Assembly: GCA_033439265.1 (NCBI GenBank)
Contig: JAVTVX010000009.1
Span: 12,923,109-12,987,108, forward strand
Length of the DNA: 64,000 bases
Reading direction: 5' to 3'
DNA from: Dillenia suffruticosa
Lineage: Eukaryota; Streptophyta; Magnoliopsida; Dilleniales; Dilleniaceae
The position numbers were made by a program, and so were the translations under genes. Positions 46,400 to 58,959 of the stretch are shown in pieces; within the stretch, counting starts at the first letter, position 1; the number at the start of each line of letters is the position of its first letter. The notes beneath the pieces were generated by a model. The model was given only the letters and a program-made list of their open reading frames with translations. It made no database searches and had not been told where the DNA came from.

Positions 46400-46405
46400 A
46401 ATAAA
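46400..46405 (+). terminator. Possible polyadenylation signal AATAAA
   Basis: AATAAA lies 118 bp after the beta-glucosidase stop and directly abuts the TGTCACG start of the next LTR. The insertion may therefore have reshaped the gene's 3' end. Confidence 0.4.
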
Positions 46406-48109
46406 TGTCACGCCCCAAATCCACCCCTTCGTTGGGGTTTTATCGGCGACGGACTATCTGGTTCTCACTAGGGCTTAGTCACTTGCACGGTAGTGGAAAT
46501 TATACTAAAATAGTTGATTTTTCATTTATTTAAATCACTATATATTATAAAAATCTTCTATATATGATAAGTAGCGGAATTTCTATACTAGAGAAGTTAT
46601 CCATAACAAAACTATCTCTATTCGTTCATTTAATCCTCCTCGACCTTTGTTCTTGCATGATCTAAAAATAGTTTATGGTGTAAACTTAATAGCCCAGTCA
46701 AATCCGTGTGTGCATGTGTAAAAAAATTTTATTATAAAATCATATGATAACGGTTTTTTTGTAAAATAATTTTAGAAAACTTTTTATGCAACAACATGTA
46801 TAATTTAATAATAATAGTAACACAATACAGTACAAGTAACAGTTCACTTTCGTCTTATTTCTCTATAAAAATAGTCTCCTTATCCCTCCCACGAGATCTA
46901 TTTCCAGAAAGGTCTATCACTCTCTTCCGCATTAAGTGGACAAATCTCCTATTCATATTAATAAAGTGCCAACAGTATGTATTTTGAAGTTTGACAAAGC
47001 CCTTACTTGCTCGCTCAAGCTATCTCCACACATACTGGCTCATATAAAAATCACAAACACATACATGGATGTAGCAGTAGGAAATCATTGTAACAGTAAT
47101 AAATTATGGTAACAATAGAAAATCACGGTTGCAATAGAAAATCATTGTAGTTGTGCTTAAAATTATATGAATACAAAGGATACTCATTTCAAAGAAATAT
47201 AAAGAACACTCACCTCAAAGAGTTAACTTAAGATCTTTAATTAGTTCGCTTTTTTCCTTTTTACTCTCTTCTCTCTTCTTTCCTTTCTTTCTCTTCTTTT
47301 CTCTTTCTATCTCATTCTTTCTTCCTTTTTCTTTCTTTTTCTCTCCTTCCCTCTTTCCTCAGGGTTTGCTTGTGATTTGGAATGGGAAGGGGAGAGGGGG
47401 ATTTATAGGTGTTGGAAAATGATGAATCATCATCTCTTTTCATGGATCGTGGACATGTGTAGGATATGTGTCAAGTTGATAGATGAGGTAAAATACAAAT
47501 TGACAACTTAAATGACACTTGTCGAACATGTGTCAAATGGTGGCATGAGAAAATATGCACTTGACAAGTGTCCAATTATGTGTTATGTGAATAGAGGGTG
47601 TCAAATGCAAATTGACTATTTCAAGTGACACATATTGATCACATTTATGGAATTGACATATGTCCGAATATGTGTCATGTGGATAGAGGATGTCAAATGC
47701 AAATTGACTACTTTAAGTGACACATATTCATCACATTTATGGAATTGACATATGTCTGAATATGTGTCGTGTGGATAGAGGAGGTAAAATACAAATTGAC
47801 TACTTAAAATGACATATGTCAAGTAGATGGAGAAAGTATACAAATTGACAACCTTAAGTAACACTTGTCTAGACATGTGTCAAATGGATAAAGAAGGATG
47901 AAAGCAAGTTGACTACTTAAAATGACACATATTCATTCATCACATGGTCGGCAGAAGCTTATCCATTGGTGTATGGTCGGTTGTTGGTCGGTGCATGCTT
48001 TTGTAATGTATCTAGATTTTAGGTATTCAGCACTAGTTAATTGTTCTGAATATTTATTTTTCTTATAATATCATTTAAATAAATGTATTTATATTATTTT
48101 AGAATTACA
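46406..48109 (-). repeat. LTR-like repeat, family B (probably a solo LTR)
   Basis: Starts TGTCACGCCCCAAATCC, the layout of a minus-strand LTR. A minus-strand TATA box CCTATAAATC lies at about 47401-47410 and is followed (on minus) by GA-rich leader at 47230-47360. The far end is uncertain; GAATTACA at 48102-48109 is a candidate, giving about 1.7 kb. No clear target duplication is seen (ATAAA on the left, CGTAA on the right). Related sequence, rearranged, lies at 54780-56272. Confidence 0.6.
47460..47940. repeat. Degenerate tandem repeat, period about 92 bp
   Basis: ATAGAGGNNGTCAAATGCAAATTGACT-like segments recur at about 47591, 47684 and 47774, with weaker copies on both sides. Each unit contains GTGACACATATTC and the perfect palindrome GACATATGTC. 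It lies upstream of the family B TATA box, so it is probably U3 repeat DNA. Single diverged units also occur at 54880-54980 in reverse. Confidence 0.75.
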
Positions 48110-48139
48110 CGTAAATAAGGAAATACCCGTCATTTGGAA

Positions 48140-48423
48140 GCTTTCTATAGAAACCTTATAAAACTTTTGAGGGAAGCTTGTCATTCGAAATTTCCAATGA
48201 AGCATCAAGAAGCTTATGAAAAAGGCCTCACGAAGCTTATGAGAAAAGTCTCGAGAAGCTTACAAGTGAAGCTTTGTGCATATCCAAGATGAAGTTTGTA
48301 GATGAAGCTTTAGGGGTGGTTTCTTAGAGAAGTCCCAAATAGCTTATGAGAGAAGCTTCAAATAGCTTCTAAGAGAAGCTTTATTAAGCTTATTTCGTAC
48401 AACTAAATTTTGGGTATGTGATA
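48140..48423. repeat. Cluster of GAAGCTT-centred short repeats ending in an LTR-like terminus
   Basis: About a dozen GAAGCTT or near copies recur every 15-30 bp. The block ends AAATTTTGGGTATGTGATA at 48423, nearly the reverse complement of TGTCACATACCCCAATTT at 51135. This makes it the likely 5' LTR end of the decayed element that follows. Confidence 0.5.
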
Positions 48424-51134
48424 TTAAACAAAGGGTTGTTTTGTATTTAGAGGATGATCATTAGGAAATGACACAAGAAATTCACATTCGGTGATATACT
48501 ATCTTTTAGATTCCTTAGAATTTATATAAACCTATGAGATCATTTCAAAAACAAATTATAAATAATTTGAGTTTTCTTAGTTTTTTTCAAACGCCCAATA
48601 TCCTTCTTCTCATATTCTTTTATCCCTTTCAGTCTAAACTGTGTAAATGGTATTGAAGTGATGGACATGCGGTCTGAAACTAAGGGAATATTTTAGATAA
48701 ATGATTAGGTATTGCATATATATAATAGTTCTTAAGGAACTGTGTAGTATCGAGATGTTTTAATATTATAAATCTTTTGCCATCCTTTTGGCATATTAAG
48801 TTCTTTCAATATTTTTAGGACCCTTCTTGGAATATTTATATTAGGATGGTTAGAACTAGCCTATCAAGTAGAGGATAGCTTAGCAAGAGAGTAGTCTCAT
48901 CAAATTGGCAACAAGGAAGGTTCCTTGAAAGTACGAAGGTACTAAGAATGGATTTGAATGACTTAGCACTCTAAAGCCAAGTTATTAATAGTCGAGAAAA
49001 AGGTATGGCAAGTCCTAGCAAGAAAGAAGGGCAAAGAGACTTTTGCAATTATTGCCAAAGGTTAGGACATAATGAGAATAAGTGTTGGCTAAAAGCTGGA
49101 AAATGTATCAAATGTGGAAGTAATGAGCACTACATTAAAGATTGTCCCAAGATAGCAAGGAAGAGAAGCCTACCTTAAGGTCAAAGACAATGCAATTAAA
49201 ATAATAAACCCAGGATGCAAGGAAGAGTTTTGCCATGGAAGGTGAAGAAATCCCTAAAGCATCCAATGTTGTAGAAGGTATGCTTCAATATTCCTAAGGT
49301 TAAGATATTATTTGATCATAATTCTACACATTCATTTATTGCTCCTAGTTGATAGATGTTAAGATTGAAAAGTTGTCATACATATTGGAAGTAAGTACTC
49401 CAATAGAAAGTAATATGACTACTGAACTTATAATTAAGTCATGTAAAGTTGAAATTGAAAAGTGAGAATTCCTAGCATATTTGATTATCTTGCTTATTCT
49501 GGACTATAACATTATACTAGGAATGGACTTATTATCTCAATATCAAGCAAAAGTGGACTGTAGAACAAAAGTAGTAAATTTTTGTATCCCAAGACAACTT
49601 GAAGTTGAATTAGTAGGAAACATATAGTTATATCTGGAACACGCTCTAGAAAACTCTTTTATAAAGGAGGTACGGATATCTAGCTTATCTTATGAATCAA
49701 CCCATTAAGAAAAAGAAATTTGAGAATTTCCCTATAGTGAGAGATTACTCAGATATGTTTCCTGAAGAATTAACTTCATTACCTCTAGGGAAATAGAATT
49801 TGGTATAGATCTTGTTCCAGGAGTAAAACTAATATCTAAGACCCCGTATCGAATGACCCCTCTAGAATTAAAAGAACTTTGGATATAATAGCAAGATTTA
49901 CTTGAAAAAGGGTTTATTCGATCAAATGTATTACCATAGAGAGCTTCTGTGTTATTTGTAAAAAAAATGGTATATATTACAATTGTGTGTTAATTATTGA
50001 GGATTGAATAATGTTACAATAAAGAACAAATACCCCTTACCTTTGATTGATGATTTGTTTGATTAGTTAGAAGATAGTAAAATTTTTACTAAGTTCGATC
50101 TAAGACAGGGGTATTATCAATTAAGGAATAAAAAAGAGGACATTCCCAACATAGGTTTTAGAACTCGATATGGTCATTATAAGTTTGTGGTCATGCCCTT
50201 TTGGGTTAACTAATGCACCAGCTGTTTTCATGAATTTAATGTATAGAGTATTTCATCAATACATTGACTATTTCGTGATGATTTTCGTAGATGATATGTT
50301 GGTATACTCAAAATTAGAGGAAAAACACAAAGAACATTTGCATTGTGTGTTGCAAACTTTAAGAGAAAACAGATTGTATGCCAAGTTTAGCAAATACGAA
50401 TTTTGGTTAGGAAAAAAAAAATACTTTCCTTGGTCATGTAATATTTGTGGAGGGAATTTTTGTTGATCTTTTTAAGATAGAATCCTTTTTATCATGAAAA
50501 ACACCAATGATGGCAAGTGAGATGTGAAGTTTCCTAGGACTACCTAGATACTATAGAAATTTTGAAAGAAGTTTCCTTGAATTAGAGAAAGGACCAACTA
50601 TGGCTCCAATACTTGCCTTATCCAAAGGAAATGATGGATTTGATGTTTACACTGATACATCAAAAGAAAGATTCGGCCGTAATGTAAGAAGCAGAGGTTA
50701 TAGAATGTACATCGAGGCAATTAAAGTCTTATGAGCAAAACTATTCCACTCATGATTTGGAGTTAGCTACAATAATATTTGCTCTCAAAAAGTAGAGAGA
50801 TTATTTGTATAAGGTAACTTTTGTGGTATTCACAGATCATAAGAATTTAAAGTATTTATTCTCTCAGAAAGAACTTGAGGCAAAGAAGATGAGGAGAATA
50901 TTTCGAGAACTATGATTGTATCATCAACTACCAACTAGGAAAAGTGAATATAGCTACAGATGCCCTTAGCAGAATAATAAGGATAGCAAAAGTAAGGTTA
51001 AAAGTACATTAGAGCAACCATAGAATAGAAAATGCCACATAGAAACTTGAAGATGAGATCTGACAAAAGTATCCCACTTGTTTCTAAAATCAGGTATGAA
51101 TTTCGAGAATGAAATTTTTTTAAAAGGGAAGGAA
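48424..51134 (+). pseudogene. Decayed Ty3/gypsy internal region (gag knuckles, PR, RT, RNase H)
   Basis: The gag end has two CCHC knuckles, CNYCQRLGHNENKC and CIKCGSNEHYIKDC (about 49030-49146). A protease remnant reads DHNSTHSFI near 49314. RT fragments cover 49790-50460, with the best frame at 50170-50466 ([21 protein letters not shown]). RNase H shows FTDHKNLKYLF near 50830. Integrase is absent, so a large part has been deleted. The region ends with a purine tract, AAAAGGGAAGGAA, at 51122-51134 and the LTR start TGTCACATACCCC. It is a different lineage from elements 1-3. Many stops and frameshifts are present. Confidence 0.85.
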
Positions 51135-51204
51135 TGTCACATACCCCAATTTAATTGCAAGAAATAAGTTATTATTAATAATGAAATGAAAATATTACCT
51201 GAAA
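51135..51204 (+). repeat. Start of the 3' LTR of the decayed element
   Basis: TGTCACATACCCC follows the purine tract directly. The LTR is broken after 70 bp by the solo LTR at 51205 and presumably resumes at 54400. Confidence 0.6.
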
Positions 51205-54200
51205 TGTAACACCAAGCTAAACAAAAAAAAAAAAAAGGGAGAGCCAAAACGCAGCGTTTTGGCCCTCCCCCCAATTGAATTAGGGCTAAAGCCCTAATTC
51301 TTCTCTCTCTCTCTCTCCCTCCATCTCTCCGCCGACCCTTCGCCTCCCTCCCCCACTGCGGCGCTACTCTTTCCCGCGAGCTCCGCCGGCATCTTCTTCT
51401 CCTCCTTCTTCTTCTTCTTCTTCTTCTTCTTCTTCTTCTTCTTCTTCTTCTTCTTCTTCTTCTTCTTCTTCTTCTTCTTCTTCTTCTTCTTCTTCTTCTT
51501 CTTCTTTTTTTGCTTTTTCTCCTTTCTCCCGTGGCTCATTCTCCATGATCTCTCATCGCGATAATCCACGATCGCCTTCTCTCTGCCTCGCCGCACACCA
51601 CCGCGAGCCACGATCGAGCACCGCTGCACACCGCGAGCCTCCGCGAGCATCGCCTTCCGCCACAGCTCGAGCCCGCAGCGCGATCCCCCAGCCTGAGCCC
51701 GCAACGCGAGCCAGGCCCCGAGCAGGACCCAGCCTGCAGCGCGAGCCCAGGCCGCGAGCAGGACCCAGCCGCAGCGCGAGCCCAGGCCGCGAGCAGGACT
51801 GAGCCCGCGAGCGCGAGCCCAGGCCGTGAGCAGGACTGAGCCCGCGAGCGCGAGCAGGAACCAGGCCACAAGCGCGAGCGAAGAGCGCGCGCGGCCCAGC
51901 GCACGAGAGTGCACGGGCGCGCGGCCCAGCGCACGGGCGTACGGCCCAGAGCGCAGCAGCGCGCGAGAGCCGGCGTACGAGCGCGCACCAGCACAGCGCA
52001 CCAGCGCACGGGCAAGCACCAGCCCGCAGGCCTATCAGCATCAAGCCCACGGGCCCACCAGGCCCATCGGTCCGTCAGCCGCAGACCCATCACCTGCAGG
52101 CCCGCTAGCCCACAGGTCCATCAGCCAGAGGCCCACCAGACCGCAGGCCTGCCAGCCTGTAGGCCCACCGGCCATAGGCCATCAGCCCGCTAGCTTGTCA
52201 GCCCACTGGCTTGCTGACCAGCGAGCCCGCTAGCTGTAGCCCACGACGGCTCGTGACGGCCTGTGAGCTCGTGACAGCCCACGAACCTCCACGCAGGTAA
52301 ATGACTTAGGGTTTTGCTTCTGATCTAGGTGTTTAGATCTAACAAATAAATATTGTTTTGATAGGAAACCCTACAGACTTTGGAGTGATCGAAACGAATT
52401 TCGGACGAGACTCGACGCTTCGAGAAAACCCTAGATGAGGAGATTTCGGTTCTAATTGATAAATTGGATGAATTTAGGATTTAATCTAAGATAAAAGGTT
52501 TTGTATATGTTTAGAGTGTAAGTGGAATGCGAATAGAATACAATTTCTAAGATGATTATTGTGACTTTGAAGGTTAAGTATAGAATGTTATAGAAACTAG
52601 ATGATCTGATACGAAAGAAGCGTATTATAGAATCACAAAATCATGTCGAGTGAATTCGAATAGTTCCTTTAGAGTTAAACCTTGAAATATGCATGAAAGT
52701 ATCTGGATTGTAGAGTTGGAATGAAATGAGCCGTAAAGTGGAAGATATTGTATATTTCATGTCTTTTGGATAAACCCTAAAGATGCTTGAGAAATTGATA
52801 TTCAATTTTGATAATCTGATTTAGGTTGATCTTTTTGGAGACTCGAGGATTCAGATTGGAATTGTTTTGAAAATAGGGTGTGACCACCCTCCCTAGAACG
52901 GTGAGTGGGACTTTGACATTCGCTATTGATTGAAAACCATATTTCAAAAATATTTTTAAATGACATGTTTTTGCAAATGTCTGATTGTTAGAATTTTCTA
53001 ATATTTGATGAATGTTTTGTGACCTTTGGAGTGTCTAAATTTCTGACTTTATTGATATGCATCCATGAGTTTTGATAACTGTATATTGTGCCAGATTTTT
53101 GACATATTGATATGTTTTAATGCTTTCACTGTATTGACGCATGGTTTTAAATGGATTTACTTATATATTGGGCTGTATGCCCGGCCGACGTTATGATATA
53201 TGCATGGGGCTATATGCCCGGCCGATCTGGTGATGGGATGCATGGGGTTACGTGCCCGGCTGATATGATATTGTGATCCGTAGCTACGAAGGACATCTGG
53301 TAGAGCCACCCCTTGTGTCCGGATATGCTTCGGCCAGAGGTATCCACCAGATTGTCATGTGTATGGGTGTCCCAGGTTGACCCTCATTCGAGAGGACGTT
53401 GAGTACGGCTCCGTCTAGCACCAGGCGGGGGCACCATACACGGCCGACTAGTTATATGTACATTATTATTATTTACAGGCTAGTTGGGGTAGTCTTTGGC
53501 CGACATTGGAGTAGAGAGCTATTCTTCAATACTTGTATTTGGAAAAACCCCCAATGCGCCGTCATTGGTCAAGGTAGACCATTGCCGGGAATATTTCATT
53601 TGGCCGGCTCTTCATGACATTGATGTAAAATTTGGATGCATATCTTGCTTTTTGATGTGTGCATATGATATATGATTTTGAAATAACATGATCGGTTTGC
53701 ACACTGTGGATATTTTCTTATCTTATGCTTTGACACTCCAAGTTCACCCTAGATATTGATAGTATGATGTCAATCCCTTCAATTACTGAGTATCCTCCCA
53801 TAGATACTCACCACTCACTTTCTTTCCCACAGGATTAGTGTTGGACCGATGAGATATCACTGGGCTTAGGTATGGATATTTTCCATCTCTTCCGCTACGA
53901 TGATTGGTGATATTATTATGTATTGGAGATTTTAGCTTGACCAATATATTTATATAAATTTTTTTGGGATGACTGTATAAATTATGGACATTTATTCTTG
54001 AAACTCTCGTATTGATTTATTTCATTGCATTGAGGCATTTGTAAATATTTAAAAATAATTTGAGAATTTATTTTATATATGCATAGAATTTAAGTCCGCT
54101 CGGTGTGGCGGCTGCTCATACTCTAGTTGGGCATGACAGTAGAGGTCTGTTGTTAGAACTGTTAGAAACTTTATAGCCTTGCGTTGTTTTGGATGTTGGT

Positions 54201-54394
54201 TGTGGTATTTGTTGATTTTGGAGAGGCTAGGATGACCAATTGTTTATTTTTACAGGATGAATGTCATATACAGGTGAAATTGTACATGGGAAACCTCCGA
54301 TTTATGGGGAGGTTCTGCCCGATTTTCTGTAAAAATACAGCCGGCATCCAAGGACAACGGGCGATTGTTCACGATCCCGGTTTGGGGCGTGACA
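51205..54394 (+). mobile_element. Solo LTR of the Tekay element-3 family
   Basis: 3190 bp, starting TGTAACACC and ending TTGGGGCGTGACA, with the perfect target duplication TGAAA at 51200-51204 and 54395-54399. Features in order: hairpins AAAACGCAGCGTTTT and TTAGGGCTAAAGCCCTAA, CTCT tract, long TTC microsatellite, GC-rich leader, donor CGCAG|GTAAATG (intron from 52297), acceptor GATAG at 52364, mini-exon, and an AACCCTAG whose following donor GT has become AT. It ends with the box GGGGAGGTTCTGCCCGATTT seen reversed in element 3. No internal sequence remains. Confidence 0.93.
51404..51506. repeat. (TTC)n microsatellite, about 34 units
   Basis: An almost perfect TTC run within the transcribed leader of the solo LTR. 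It explains the long poly-Glu and poly-Lys frames on the minus strand, which are not genes. Confidence 0.97.
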
Positions 54395-54399
54395 TGAAA

Positions 54400-55265
54400 C
54401 ATGGAAATTGAATACAAAATTAGGCACTTAGAATGTTGAAAACCTAAGCTTGACCAGGTCACTGGAAACTAAGTATCCAAAAAATGAGATATCTAAAATG
54501 TTTAGAAAACAATGAGGAAAAGTCTCGGTAATTGTTCTTGATATATCAAATAGGTGAAAACATATTTTTTTAGAATTTTTCAAAGCCATTAGTTCTCCAA
54601 ATAAAAGCCTACAAAGTTAGCCATTTCAAGTTTTGTTCTTAGAAGAAAGAGTTGACTTTTTATCTTTAAGAAATTAGATTTTAAAACTATTTTTATTAAA
54701 TCCAAATAGAGATATTTTCTTATTTATGTGTGATTCTTAAGTAAATGAACTAAATACCTAAATCTGGACACAGCACATATGCATGCACTGACCATGTGAC
54801 CACCTTACCACCATCCAAAACCGCCTTATCTTCTACCACCATTTAAGTTTTCAATTTGCATTTTACTTTCTCGATCCGCTTGACACATGTCACTTTAAGT
54901 AGTAAATTTGCATTCGACCTCCTCTATCCATATGACACATATTTGGACACTTGTTAAGTGCATATTTTTCTCATGCCACCACATGACACATGGAAGGACA
55001 AATGTCTTACATCTAGAACAAAAACTTTGCATGATCAACAAGTGTCCTAACACTTGGTAATAATCCATTAGCCAACTTAACCTATAAATACGTCTTCCTC
55101 CTTCGATTTCCAAATCAATTCGGCCAAGAGGAAGAGAGAAAGAGAAAGAGAGAAAAGAGAGAAAGGGAAAGATAGAGAGAAAGAAGAAGAGAAAGAAAGA
55201 AAAGAAGAGAAAAAAAGAGTAAAAGGGAAAAAGTAAACTACTTAAGGATCTTAGTTGACTCTTTT
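54400..55265 (+). repeat. LTR-derived sequence with promoter (family B, plus orientation)
   Basis: From about 54780 the sequence is the reverse complement of parts of 47200-47990. It includes GACACATGTC-type boxes, TATA box CCTATAAATACG at 55081-55092 and a GA-rich leader (55128-55232). It breaks off at AGGTCAGTGTT, where the family B sequence continues instead in the opposite orientation. The first 380 bp (54400-54780) have no recognisable content and may be the remainder of the decayed element's 3' LTR. Confidence 0.55.
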
Positions 55266-56272
55266 AGGTCAGTGTTGCCACGCTTCAAATCCACCCCCTC
55301 GCCGAGGCTTCATTGATGATGGACTACCTGGTTCTCACCCAGGGCTTAGTCACTTTGCATGATATGGAAGTCTTATTATTTCATTTATCTTATTCACAAC
55401 ATATTACAAAAGTCTTGTATACAAGATAAAGTAGCAAAATTTCTAAAACTATCCCTATCTGTTAATATTCCTCGACCTTTATTCCTGTAGGATTTAAAAT
55501 AATTTTTGGTGTGAACTTAATGGCCCAGTAAGGTACGTGTGTGCATGTGTAGAAAATTCAATATAAAATTTTATGATCACGGCTTTACTGTAAAATCATT
55601 TTGAAAAAGCTTTATATGCAGCAACAACATGCATATTTGAATAATAGTAATACAATAAGCACAAGAACAGTTTACTTTTGTCTTATCTCTCCATATGAAT
55701 AGTCTCCTTATCCCTCCCAGGAGATCTGATTCTAGAAAGATCTAATAGTCTCCCCCTCATTACGTGGACAAACCTCCTATCTAAAATAATGGGGTGCTAC
55801 CGGTATGTATTTTGATATTCGACAAAGTCCTTTCTTTCTCGAACTATCTCCACACATATCAACTTATATAACAATTATAATCACATGCATTCGTGTAACA
55901 ATAGAAAATCATGGTAACAATAGTAAATCATGACAACAGTATTATGAAATCAGTAGTAAATCATGGTAACAGTATTATTAAATCATGATAGTATGAAAAA
56001 TCATGGTAGTCATAGCAAATCATAGTAGTAATAGGAAATCATGATAGTTTTGCATAATCTAGATGTGAAAATAAAGAACACTTACTTGGAAAAGTTACCT
56101 ATAATCTTCTTTCCCTTTTTACTTCCTTTCTCTCTCTTTTTCTCTCATTTCTCTCTTTCTCTCTTTCTTTCTTTCTTCTTGGCCTAATTTAATGGTTTGG
56201 AATGGAAGGGGAGGGGGTATAGAACACTTATTCATAAGCCAAGTGTGAGGGCGTGGATTTGGGGTGTGACAA
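55266..56272. repeat. Inverted family B LTR segment with inverted terminal repeats
   Basis: The left end TGTTGCCACGCTTCAAATCC and right end GGCGTGGATTTGGGGTGTGACA form imperfect inverted repeats of about 25 bp. The body follows the order of the minus-strand LTR at 46406-47400, including the CATGGTAACAATAG repeats (55900-56040) and the CTTTC tract (56100-56180). Together with 54780-55265 it makes a large foldback of leader sequence. Confidence 0.55.
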
Positions 56273-58440
56273 TGCAGGTATGGCAAGTCTTGTATGTGCT
56301 TCTGGGTGTAGAAACTATAGTTTTCTTATGAAAAGATTGTATGAGATCTTCCAAGATTATAAAAATAGCGAATGTAGACTTTCTTTGATTTAGAATCCTT
56401 TAAATTAGGAAAGGTTTCAGTTGTCATAGGGACTTATTTCTTTATCGGGTGAGATTATAATTGAATCACATTTGATTAAGGAAATTTTGAATTTGTTTGA
56501 GATTTCTTTCCTTATCGGATAATCACGATTTAGACTCATCGCGTAGTAGGGATTACTTCTATGGTTGTTTCATGAAGTATGGGAACGATAGACAGGTTAG
56601 AGATATAAGAACGATCGATAAGTCAAAGAGTCAAGAGCTAGAATGACTGAAGAGGTTTTATCGAGAAACCTAGATCGAGAGGGAGATTTGGCCAAATAGG
56701 AACCGTGACCATAAGGGTGTTTCCTATTTATCAAGAGAGGTTAGTGGGCTTTGTGATCGCGATCTTACTATGGTTCTGTGGTAATGGGCCAATAGGTCGA
56801 GTACTATCATTTATCCCCGACTCCTAATAGTCTTTTCATAGAAAAGGCAATAGGAGTAGAGCTAAAAAATTTGGAAATTGAACTAGAACAAAAGTGAAAT
56901 AGTTTTGAGTATGTGAAAGGATTGAATAATGAATATTAAATGTGGTAGACATCAGTGGTTTGAGGTGGAAAGGGCACGAGGATGCAACGATTGTAGCCAA
57001 GTTCGAAGGACAAACTATGACATTAAATGCGATGAAGTGTGCTACTTCAATCATTGAGAATCGAATTTAGTAGACTTTCTTGCTCTTATAAATAGAGAGT
57101 AGTTGTTGGGGGTTCATTAATTCATGATATGAGGTAAAACTATGTCTTGGCTTTGAAAAACAGGGGCAGTGGTGGTATTTTATATGATTTTTCTACATCT
57201 CGCTGTAGGTGGGATGTTTCAAAAAGTTCTCTGTGGGGTGAGATGGTGTGGGTATGGAGAGGGTTCGTGGATTATTGATACAGGGTTCCATCAGTAAGGA
57301 AACTATTGATGTGATGTTCCATCACAACCTTCAAAAATCCAATACCGTGATGGCCCACATCGATGTTTCAAGTGACCTTACATTAGGTGGGACATTCCTC
57401 CTTCCTTTCACTGGTTTTTTGGAAGGTGGAGGTGTTTCCCCCTTGCAAGGTTTGACAGAGATAGTTGAGCGCTAAGTGCAATAGTTGACTTAGTGTCGAC
57501 ATTTCTTGGGGCAAAGAGTAAAGAGAATGGGAGAGCTAGATATGCAAAGGTGGAGTTGGCAGAATGAATCTGCTTAGTAAAGCTATGATTCAAGACAAAG
57601 AATGAAACTGGATGAGTGTCATCTCTTTCTCTGTAGTTTCCACATTGTATATGTTGCTCCCTTGATATTTCCCACTTCCCAACTTCTGTATTCTTAATAT
57701 GTAATCATTGTGTTGTTATTGCTTTTGCTTAATATATATGAAGATTTGGATGAATAAATGAGTAGAAAATCTTCATCCTTGCCACTATCTTTGTTGTATT
57801 ATATTTACATATTGACTGAGAGAGCATTCAAGAGATTTGAAATCATGAGATATTCGAGACATTAGTTAAGAAACTATCTTACTCTTGTAAGGCTTGGCTG
57901 GCAGGGTAACGATTAAGGTTTGATCTGTCGCCTTTGGAGTCATCCCTCCAATTCGATACACTTTATTTTCTATATGGCTTACACTTTTGATCTTGAATGT
58001 AAAGTTCCTGGAATGTAATTATAGTATTATGCTGGAATGAAATTTCTTTGTTACTCTCTACTTTCACTTGTGTGACTTTAGTGCATCTCGTTTCTACTGA
58101 CTTCCACCCGCTGTAAAAATTTTGATAAAGGGACGCACAATTTCTTTCTCACTATTTCCATTGTGTCTTTGTAGAATTGTATGTTGAAGGATGTGAGCAC
58201 CGAGGGTGTATTTTCTCATACATGGCGCATCAACGTGCCCTGCTCAAGTTCACATGAGGCATAAAGTCAAGAAGGCAAAAGCATTGTTACGTGAGTATAA
58301 TGCATGCGAGACAGAGGTCGTGCGGACCTCATTGCATTTTGTTAGTGTGTTTAGACCATTATGGAGGCTTCTGCCCACATGAAACTTAAAGAACTTTGTG
58401 GTATTGTGCTATGAAGCTTCGTTGTGTCGAGCGAGAATTT
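56273..58440. other. Non-coding DNA, no gene recognised
   Basis: Short frames only, none with a recognised domain. It may be the region 3' of pol in the Tat-type element whose integrase lies at 58960-60150 on the minus strand. No LTR end was identified. Confidence 0.4.
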
Positions 58441-58670
58441 GGAGGCGTTCTGCCTTGTAGGCTCATTGGCTTTGCGCCAATCAAGGACTTGGAGGCATTG
58501 TCCCTTGATGGGCTCATTGGCATGGTATTAGATGAGGATTGGAGGCATTATGCCCTGATGGGCTTGTTGGCATTATGCTAGATGAGAATCTGGAGGTATT
58601 GCGCCTTGATAGGCTCATTGGCATTGCGGCATTAAGCAAGGTGAGAATTTGGAGGCGTTGCACCTAGAGA
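58441..58670. repeat. Tandem repeat, period about 50 bp, 4-5 copies
   Basis: GGAGGCGTT/GGAGGCATT followed by GCCTTGATGGGCTCATTGG begins at 58441, 58491, 58541, 58592 and, partly, 58651. Copies differ at several positions each. Confidence 0.8.
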
Positions 58671-58959
58671 GTGGGTAGTGTCAGCCTAGCTGGGAGTTAC
58701 ATCCCGTATCGATGACACATTTTGAGGCATGGAGACAAAAGAATGTTAGCTTATAAAAGAGAAGTGATAGACAAGGAGTTCTTGGGCATAAGGGGCCAAC
58801 CCATTTTTTATTCCGTTAGATATATAGTATGTACAAAAAGGAATAATGTCATCATTCAATAGGGTAGAAAATGAGTAGTATCAGCACTAGTGAAAGTAAT
58901 AAAGATTATTGATAGTAGATACATAGATTCTTAGCATTCCATGTTCTGCATACAATAGA

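Noticed and set aside
47460..47940. CRISPR-like array
   Set aside because: The repeats are contiguous degenerate tandem units without unique spacers, in a plant genome.
51294..52093. Long minus-strand frames with poly-Lys or poly-Glu and Arg/Ala-rich content
   Set aside because: They are readings of the TTC microsatellite and GC-rich leader of the solo LTR; composition is low-complexity and no domain is present.
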